From contig DFWO01000190.1 in NCBI GenBank assembly GCA_002380945.1, forward strand, positions 790 to 64,789: a DNA stretch of 64,000 nucleotides, given 5' to 3'. The position numbers were made by a program, and so were the translations under genes. Positions 57,937-64,000 of the stretch are shown one piece after another; the stretch's first letter is position 1; every line of letters begins with the position of its first letter. The stretch comes from Methylococcaceae bacterium UBA4132. Lineage in GTDB: Bacteria > Pseudomonadota > Gammaproteobacteria > Methylococcales > Methylomonadaceae. A model generated the notes under the pieces. That model saw only the letters and a program-made list of their open reading frames with translations, made no database searches and had not been told where the DNA came from.

Positions 57937-59523
57937 ATGAACTCTGAAGTGTTTTTGTCTGTTTTTACTTTGCTAATCGCTGTATTGTTCACCAAAGCAC
58001 ATCCATCAATTGGTACATTGTTTATGAATAGCTCGTTACCTAAATTATTGAAGCCATTACCTTGCACTAAATACCTAAGTGTTTTATTAGTCTCGTGTTT
58101 TTCATCTGTAACACTAGCCGCCGAAGAACCAGCAAAAGCATTGGATTTAACTCAACATTGGGTAGGTTATTCAGCCTTGGTTATTTTTGCCGTCGCTTAC
58201 TCACTGGCAATGATTGAAGAAGTCACTGAGCTAAAAAAATCCAAACCGATGGTATTTGCCGCCAGTGTTATCTGGATATTAATTGCGGCTGTTTATGCCA
58301 GCCATGGTATGAGTGAACAAGCAGGTTTAGTGTTTCGTTCTGCTTTAGAAGGTTATGCTGAATTGTTTTTATTCATCATGGTATCGATGACTTATTTAAA
58401 CGCAATGGAAGACCGAGGTGTATTTGAAAACTTGCGTGTCTGGCTACTCAGTAAGAATTTTAGCTACCGTAAATTGTTTTGGATTACAGGTTTTCAAGCG
58501 TTTTTTATTTCCTCTGCCTGTAACAACTTAACCACTGCGTTATTAATGGGGTCGGTGATTATTGCGATGGGGAAAAATAATCGCCAATTCGTCACCTTGT
58601 CTTGTATTAATGTCGTGGTTGCTTCCAACGCGGGTGGTTCATTTAGTCCTTTTGGTGATATTACAACGTTATTAGTTTGGCAAAAAGGTGTTGTACCCTT
58701 TGGTGATTTCTTTTCCTTGCTACTGCCTGCTATCGTTAATTTCGTGTTGCCTGCTGCCATCATGAATATGTTTATTTCCAAGGAAAGTCCAGAAGCGGTG
58801 ATGGAAGCACAAGAAATGAAACGCGGTGGATGGATTATTATCGGCTTATTCGCGCTAACGATTGTTACCTCGGCGTGTTTTGAAAACTTCCTGCATTTGC
58901 CACCTGCTGCTGGCATGATGCTGGGCTTAACCTATCTATCATTTTTTAGTTACTATCTACAAAAAACTAAATCATCAATACACATCTACGCCCCAGTAAA
59001 AATTGATTATTTCGCGCCGATGAAATACATGAACAACCCACAGGCACTAATAAAACCAGAAAAAGAGGAAATAGACCAATCCTTTGATGTATTTCATAAA
59101 GTAGCCAATTTAGAATGGGATACTTTATTATTTTTTTATGGTGTCATGGTGTGTGTTGGTGGCTTGAGTTTTATCGGTTATTTAGAACTCACTTCCCACT
59201 ATTTATACGGTGCAGAGGTTAATCCAACGATTGCCAATATTGCAGTCGGTATTGCCTCTGCATTTGTTGATAACGGTACCATCATGTTGGCTGTATTGAC
59301 CATGATGCCAGATATTTCCCAAGGTCAATGGCTATTAGTGACACTAACCGCTGGCGTTGGCGGTAGTTTGTTAGCGGTTGGTTCGGCGGCTGGTGTGGGC
59401 TTAATGGGGCAGGCAAAAGGTGCTTATACCTTTACCAGTCATCTAAAATGGACTCCAGTTATCGCACTAGGTTATTTCGGTAGTATCGCTGTGCATTTTC
59501 TAATTAATAGTCGTTTTTTTTAA
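57937..59523 (+). CDS. nhaD: Na+/H+ antiporter NhaD
   Basis: A 528-residue polytopic membrane protein with about 12 helices. Family features are DLTQHWVGYSALVIFAVAYSLAMIEE, the SACNNLTTALLMG segment and SNAGGSFSPFGDITTLLVWQKG, and a late AFVDNGTIMLAVLTM half-site. NhaD exchanges Na+ for H+ for pH and salt homeostasis. Start is uncertain: 57847 and 58024 are other in-frame options; ATG 57937 gives a first hydrophobic helix that could be a signal anchor. It is followed by kup. Confidence 0.88.
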   Translation: MNSEVFLSVFTLLIAVLFTKAHPSIGTLFMNSSLPKLLKPLPCTKYLSVLLVSCFSSVTLAAEEPAKALDLTQHWVGYSALVIFAVAYSLAMIEEVTELKKSKPMVFAASVIWILIAAVYASHGMSEQAGLVFRSALEGYAELFLFIMVSMTYLNAMEDRGVFENLRVWLLSKNFSYRKLFWITGFQAFFISSACNNLTTALLMGSVIIAMGKNNRQFVTLSCINVVVASNAGGSFSPFGDITTLLVWQKGVVPFGDFFSLLLPAIVNFVLPAAIMNMFISKESPEAVMEAQEMKRGGWIIIGLFALTIVTSACFENFLHLPPAAGMMLGLTYLSFFSYYLQKTKSSIHIYAPVKIDYFAPMKYMNNPQALIKPEKEEIDQSFDVFHKVANLEWDTLLFFYGVMVCVGGLSFIGYLELTSHYLYGAEVNPTIANIAVGIASAFVDNGTIMLAVLTMMPDISQGQWLLVTLTAGVGGSLLAVGSAAGVGLMGQAKGAYTFTSHLKWTPVIALGYFGSIAVHFLINSRFF

Positions 59524-59566
59524 AAGATATTTAAAAAATTCTCTCTAAATCGGAACAACATTGGCT

Positions 59567-61453
59567 ATGTCCACAAACTCCTCAAACTATTCTACAAAAC
59601 AATTGACCGCGTTATCACTTAGTGCCATTGGAGTGGTATTTGGCGATATTGGTACTAGCCCGTTATACGCAGTTAAAGAGGTGTTTGGCAATCATTTAGC
59701 CATTGATGAACTCCATGTACTGGGGGTGTTATCGTTAATACTTTGGTCGTTGACCTTAATCGTCGCTATTAAATATGCCACTTTTATTATGCGAGCGAAT
59801 AATAAAGGTCAGGGCGGTATTATGGCGTTAATGGCGTTAGCATTGAGTAGCTCTAAAGATAATCCCAAGCTCAGAAACATCATTGTTACCATTGGCTTAT
59901 TTGGCGCGGCGTTATTTTACGGTGATGGCATTATTACCCCTGCCATTTCAGTATTAAGTGCGGTTGAGGGGCTACAAATTATCGCACCTAAATCCAGTCA
60001 TTATGTGTTACTCATTACGATTATTGTTCTAAGTGGCTTATTTATCTTACAAGCCCGTGGCACGGGCAAAGTCGGGACATTATTTTCGCCGATTATGTGT
60101 CTTTGGTTTTTTACCTTGGGTGGCTTGGGTGTCGTTAATATTATTAAAAATCCTGAAGTCTTGTTGGCAATTAATCCCTATTACGCAGTACACCTACTCA
60201 CTGAATTAGGCTGGGCTGGTCTGTTGATTATGGGATCAGTAGTACTAGCAATAACAGGCGCAGAAGCCTTGTATGCCGACATGGGGCATTTTGGCTTGAG
60301 ACCAATTCGTTATGCGTGGTTCGGCTTTGTATTTCCAATGTTGTTACTTAACTATTTTGGGCAAGGTGCGTTACTGCTAGAACATCCTGAGGCAGTCAAA
60401 AACCCTTTTTACTTACTCGCACCAAAGTGGGCAATGTATCCTTTATTAGTTTTAGCCACACTTGCTTCAGTGATTGCCTCACAAGCCGTTATTTCTGGCG
60501 CGTTTTCCGTGACTAGACAGGCGATACAACTGGGCTATTGTCCGCGTATGCAAATTGCACATACCTCTGGGCAAGAAATTGGACAAGTCTATTTACCTAC
60601 CGTTAATTGGTTGTTGATGGTGTGCGTTTTTGTCGTGGTCTTGAGTTTTCAATCGTCATCGGCATTGGCATCCGCTTACGGTATTGCCGTAACAGGCACG
60701 ATGATTATTGATACGGTGTTAGCGTTTATTGTTATTCAAGGTTTATGGCAATGGAAAAAATCTACCAGCTTTCTATTTTTATCCACGTTTCTGATGATTG
60801 ATTTTTTGTTTTTATTTGCCAACAGTTTAAAAATCCCAACAGGTGGGTGGTTGCCATTAATGATAGGCACAGTGCTATTTTTAATCATGACGACATGGAT
60901 GCAAGGTCGCGCTTTATTGGCAAATTACATGGATGAACATCGACTGTTATTTGAGGATTTAGAAGAAAAAATAGTCAGTCACCAACCCGTTATTACCAAA
61001 GGCACCGCGATTTATTTAGCGAAAACAGTGCATGGCGTACCGCAAGTATTTTTGCATAATTTTGAACATAACCATGTCTTGCATGAACAAATCATTGTCT
61101 TAACCATCGTGACAAAAGATGAACCTTACATCGACTATGAACACCGCGTTAAGATTCGTCGGTTTGGTACTAACCATAATTTTTACCGCGTAAAATTTTA
61201 TTATGGTTTTCAACAAAGTCCAGATGTGCGGCAAGATTTAGAACTGTGTGTAAAAGAAGGCATTAAATTGGATTTTAACAAAACCTCATTTTTTATTGGC
61301 AGTGAACAAGTGACTTTTAAGGAAAGAAATCCCTTACCGCGCTGGCGTAAAGCGTTATTCCTGTTTTTATTCCACAATGCCGCGAGTGCGATAGATTTTT
61401 TCAAAATTCCTGTTGAACGGGTGATTGAATTGGGGATTAGAATTAGTCTTTGA
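59567..61453 (+). CDS. kup: low-affinity K+ uptake transporter Kup
   Basis: A 628-residue protein with about 12 helices and a 160-residue cytoplasmic tail. The K+ permease signature is visible as ALSLSAIGVVFGDIGTSPLYAVKE, followed by YGDGIITPAISVLSAVEG and GAEALYADMGHFG. Family members import K+ with protons. ATG 59567 is chosen; a TTG at 59561 is in frame. It lies 43 bases after nhaD on the same strand, suggesting a shared ion-homeostasis transcript. Confidence 0.94.
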   Translation: MSTNSSNYSTKQLTALSLSAIGVVFGDIGTSPLYAVKEVFGNHLAIDELHVLGVLSLILWSLTLIVAIKYATFIMRANNKGQGGIMALMALALSSSKDNPKLRNIIVTIGLFGAALFYGDGIITPAISVLSAVEGLQIIAPKSSHYVLLITIIVLSGLFILQARGTGKVGTLFSPIMCLWFFTLGGLGVVNIIKNPEVLLAINPYYAVHLLTELGWAGLLIMGSVVLAITGAEALYADMGHFGLRPIRYAWFGFVFPMLLLNYFGQGALLLEHPEAVKNPFYLLAPKWAMYPLLVLATLASVIASQAVISGAFSVTRQAIQLGYCPRMQIAHTSGQEIGQVYLPTVNWLLMVCVFVVVLSFQSSSALASAYGIAVTGTMIIDTVLAFIVIQGLWQWKKSTSFLFLSTFLMIDFLFLFANSLKIPTGGWLPLMIGTVLFLIMTTWMQGRALLANYMDEHRLLFEDLEEKIVSHQPVITKGTAIYLAKTVHGVPQVFLHNFEHNHVLHEQIIVLTIVTKDEPYIDYEHRVKIRRFGTNHNFYRVKFYYGFQQSPDVRQDLELCVKEGIKLDFNKTSFFIGSEQVTFKERNPLPRWRKALFLFLFHNAASAIDFFKIPVERVIELGIRISL

Positions 61454-61469
61454 CGACGTTGCGTCTTCA

Positions 61470-61680
61470 TTGTCCACGAAAAGCACGAAAGACACGAAAA
61501 GTTCCACAGTTATGGATGCGATTCTCATTAAGCGTATTCCCGCTGACGTGGAATCTCTGAAGCTGGAGATTCCGCATTTCCAAGTAAAAGCGGACGAGTG
61601 CTGGTGTTGGGCGGTGATGTATTGCCATGTAGCGTTTCTACGATGTTAGTTTTCGTGTCTTTCGTGCTTTTCGTGGACAA
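61470..61680. repeat. CCACGAAAA-type inverted-repeat element, copy E, perfect 31-bp arms
   Basis: The left arm at 61470-61500 starts TTGTCCACGAAAAGCACGAA. The right arm at 61650-61680 is its exact inverse over all 31 bases. The 149-base interior has GGAATCTC...GAGATTCC and an open frame from 61512 to 61649 (MDAILIKRIP...) that is likely chance or captured sequence. This is the best preserved of five related elements. Confidence 0.85.
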
Positions 61681-61687
61681 AATTACT

Positions 61688-62383
61688 TTACTGATTCTTT
61701 ATTTTCCATCGTGTTTTTAAAGTTATCCACAACTTAGTGGCAATAGCCTTGAGGCTTGCCGCATTCATAATAAGCACCAGCGGTAGCGCAAAGCCCAGCA
61801 CGATACACATCACTAACGCCGCCCATGTATTAAATGTCCAATCCACCGTATAACTGTCCGCATTCACCGCCGCACTAATGCCTGGAATACTGGGTAAATC
61901 ACCATCTCCACCATCGACTTTAAGCTGGGCTTTCATGCCTTTTTCAGCGTGTTGTGGCAGTTCGCAATGTACTAGATAGGTTTTTTTCTTGCTGGGAACA
62001 ATAAATGAGGCTTGTAATTGCCCTTCGCCGTACAGTTCTAAATGCACCATACCATCGGGATAGAGATAACCAGGTAGACCATGCACCATGATTTGATGAC
62101 GAATTTGGTCATCGTTAATAAAGGTGATGTTGATTTTGGCGCAGGGTTTAACGTTCCATTCTTGTTGATCAAACGCAAACATTTTGCCTGTAAATTTCAG
62201 CGCGTGTTTATGTCCTGCTCGAATGGTGAGATTGACCTCCTCTGAAATTTTTGGACAGTCGCTAGGCAATTTGTCAGGGTTGGCATTCATAATCATCATT
62301 TTGTCATTCATGAACATACGGCTATGAGCAACAGGACTACATAGCAACAAACTGTAAAACACTAAAATAATGATGAGCTTCAT
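61688..62383 (-). CDS. membrane-anchored cupredoxin
   Basis: A 231-residue periplasmic copper protein. A signal peptide (cleavage near VAHS-RM) leads to a cupredoxin domain with type-1 copper ligands in IRHQIMVHG (His) and VHCELPQHAEKGM (Cys, His, Met). The C-terminus has one membrane helix (about 188-210). It overlaps the multicopper oxidase gene by 4 bases (ATGA), so the two likely form an electron-transfer pair. Confidence 0.87.
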   Translation of the reverse strand: MKLIIILVFYSLLLCSPVAHSRMFMNDKMMIMNANPDKLPSDCPKISEEVNLTIRAGHKHALKFTGKMFAFDQQEWNVKPCAKINITFINDDQIRHQIMVHGLPGYLYPDGMVHLELYGEGQLQASFIVPSKKKTYLVHCELPQHAEKGMKAQLKVDGGDGDLPSIPGISAAVNADSYTVDWTFNTWAALVMCIVLGFALPLVLIMNAASLKAIATKLWITLKTRWKIKNQ

Positions 62384-64000
62384 AAGGATTTCCGTTTAAG
62401 CAACCGTGATACAACCAGCAATAAACCAATAATCAAGCCTGCTACCAAGCCAAACAAGATAATGCGCAAATAATTTGGTCTGAGTAAACCTGCATCGCCC
62501 AATAAAGGCGCGAACTCTTTGTTACCACCCCAAACCGCCACTTTTTTTGCGTAATAATCTTTGCTAAACACTTGATCAAGCATTTCTAAATGACCCTTCG
62601 GCATTCCTTGTTCATCGACTAAGGATTTATAAATGATTAAGCCGATATTACCACCAGGTTCTATGCCGTCCGTAGTCGCACCCGTCGGAACGTGGTCGTG
62701 AAACATCCACGCGCCTGCGCCGTAACTATGCAGACCGTCATTTTTAGTTTGTAATTCTAAGTCTACACGTTGCGCGGGAGCTATATCAAACACATCCCGC
62801 GTCACAGATAAGCCTACAGGCGCGTCTACACCGTCATAAGCGAGGGCTGTGACTTTATGTCCATGTGGATGTAAAGCCATTGCCGATTTTTGTAAATTGG
62901 CAACATGGAGTTTAATGGTTTCGTTTTCATCAGCAATCACACTGCCATCGCGGAGTGTGTAAGGAAACGAATGCCCATTGAGCATAAAATAATTTTCATG
63001 TGATTCGGTCAAATTATGCTGACGCGTCATACGTTCGGCGATTAAGCGTGGGTCATTGGCCTCCTGCACAATTTTTGCCAACGATTTATCCACCGATTGA
63101 TAATGTAAATCGTATTCTTGGCTGAACTTTTCTTTTACCGCCGCAGTAGGATGACGCACTTGCCCAGCACCGATATTAAACGTTTGTACCCAGTTATTGG
63201 GGCGATTTTCTTCTATGATAAACATCCCCGCCATACCCATACCCAAATGCTGAGCGGTTTGAACATGACAGTGATACAGCATCGTACCTGTATGGCGAGG
63301 TTGAATTTCATAAGTATGTTGTTTACCAGGAAATACTGCGTGTTCTTCCATGCCGTCATTATCCATACCTTCACTATTCATCCACGGATGATCGACACCG
63401 TGTAAATGAATAGTATGCGGCAAATAATGGGTATTTTCTAAGGTGATATAAACCTTATCGCCTTGTTCTACGCGAATGACAGGGGAGGGCGCACGCAACA
63501 ACGGATTGGCAACGCGAGAATTAAAGTTTTTTAATGCCATACCGCTAGACTTTGGCGCGAACACCCATAAGGCGGGTTGAATACCTGGTGCAATATCAAA
63601 GGTATTAATGGGTAACTTATCGTCTGGCGTTGCACCGTTCAGCTCTACCACTTCCAACTTGATACGAATCACATCAGGATCGCCGTCACCATCCACATCA
63701 TCGGACATTGTTAAGGCATCTTGAGCAAAATGGGTTTGCATCAAGGTTGCCATAGAAACGTTATTCGTGCCTTTTACCGCCACCGCCACATCGAATGGAT
63801 TATCAGGTTCACACAGTGATGAAGCCTCGATATTTACGCCTTCAATCACTTGCGCGGCTCGCCATTCTGGATGCTCATTGGAACAGGGTTTTTCTACACT
63901 GCTGGTTTCTTCCCCATGACCATAAACGGTGGCAGGTGCGTCAATACCTGCGGTTTCCACCGCGCTAGGTACGAGAAAAATCACCGCTGTTGTTAAGGCG
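62380..64000 (-). CDS. multicopper oxidase, N-terminus beyond the window
   Basis: At least 534 residues, with the frame open to the window end; the visible start ALTTAVIFLVPSAVETAG looks like the end of a signal peptide. The four copper-binding His clusters are present: HTIHLHGVD, LYHCHVQTAQHLGMGM, ALHPHGHKV and MFHDHVP. A C-terminal helix (about 508-528 of the visible part) anchors it to the membrane. Such oxidases reduce O2 while oxidising metals or periplasmic donors; the pairing with a cupredoxin supports a redox role. Specificity is unknown. Confidence 0.87.
   Translation of the reverse strand, partial: ALTTAVIFLVPSAVETAGIDAPATVYGHGEETSSVEKPCSNEHPEWRAAQVIEGVNIEASSLCEPDNPFDVAVAVKGTNNVSMATLMQTHFAQDALTMSDDVDGDGDPDVIRIKLEVVELNGATPDDKLPINTFDIAPGIQPALWVFAPKSSGMALKNFNSRVANPLLRAPSPVIRVEQGDKVYITLENTHYLPHTIHLHGVDHPWMNSEGMDNDGMEEHAVFPGKQHTYEIQPRHTGTMLYHCHVQTAQHLGMGMAGMFIIEENRPNNWVQTFNIGAGQVRHPTAAVKEKFSQEYDLHYQSVDKSLAKIVQEANDPRLIAERMTRQHNLTESHENYFMLNGHSFPYTLRDGSVIADENETIKLHVANLQKSAMALHPHGHKVTALAYDGVDAPVGLSVTRDVFDIAPAQRVDLELQTKNDGLHSYGAGAWMFHDHVPTGATTDGIEPGGNIGLIIYKSLVDEQGMPKGHLEMLDQVFSKDYYAKKVAVWGGNKEFAPLLGDAGLLRPNYLRIILFGLVAGLIIGLLLVVSRLLKRKSL

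Noticed and set aside
61425..61649. Open frame running through the copy E repeat element
   Set aside because: It overlaps the end of kup, crosses the repeat arm and has no independent start signal; likely chance.

Overview
The window looks like a chromosomal segment of an AT-leaning gammaproteobacterium, most likely a methanotroph or methylotroph of the Methylococcales. The gammaproteobacterial core is clear: smc-zipA-ligA, hfq-hflX, the pqi cluster, and long-form PstC/PstA with PhoU. The methylotroph signature is a formaldehyde-activating-enzyme homologue, a serine-glyoxylate aminotransferase, a hydroxypyruvate-reductase-like dehydrogenase and heavy investment in copper handling (CopA, two NosL proteins, cupredoxins, a multicopper oxidase). 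No tRNA, rRNA or CRISPR array was seen.

Layout. 1-677: decayed IS1-family transposase tail and featureless AT-rich DNA. 678-5344: c-di-GMP enzyme (REC-PAS-GGDEF-EAL) and a BarA-like hybrid histidine kinase. 5522-15878: an 11-gene same-strand copper/redox cluster: a small protein, a Cu+ P-type ATPase, a SafE/cupredoxin fusion, an FtsX-type ABC exporter, a Cys-rich membrane protein, NosL, a TlpA-like lipoprotein, a NosL/beta-barrel fusion and a DsbD-alpha protein. 15895-17543: hfq-hflX. 17742-23654: a split class II ribonucleotide reductase (NrdJa...NrdJb) with tandem NrdR boxes; its halves are separated by a toxin-antitoxin pair, an orphan gene and a truncated haemoglobin. 23698-26550: a repeat protein and an SsuABC-like ABC importer. 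26647-30421: a phosphotransferase, GST, Ogt and an Old Yellow Enzyme. 30822-37280: smc-zipA-ligA. 38097-44713: the pst-phoU phosphate operon with a Pho box. 44952-45375: a deletion-derived pseudogene. 45386-48812: pqi lipid-transport genes. 48855-53579: Fae-like protein, a sulfatase-superfamily membrane enzyme, two secreted proteins and a hydroxyacid dehydrogenase. 53642-56517: a mobile/accessory patch (broken RAYT transposase, broken P-loop NTPase with a small membrane protein) bounded by palindromic repeats. 56521-61453: serine-glyoxylate aminotransferase, NhaD and Kup. 61688-64000: cupredoxin and multicopper oxidase, the latter cut by the window edge.

The intergenic spaces are unusually rich in short palindromic repeats. 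At least six families occur, including five copies of an element whose arms contain CCACGAAAA-type sequence; one copy has perfect 31-bp inverted arms. Some are nested inside others. The remains of a REP-associated tyrosine transposase in the same window may be connected with one of these families.

The most unusual items are the NosL/beta-barrel fusion inside the copper cluster, the physically separated nrdJa/nrdJb, a Fae homologue that seems to lack the catalytic His, a glutaredoxin-like secreted protein that has lost both redox cysteines, and the nested repeat system. Function assignments come from reading motifs by eye; no database search was run.
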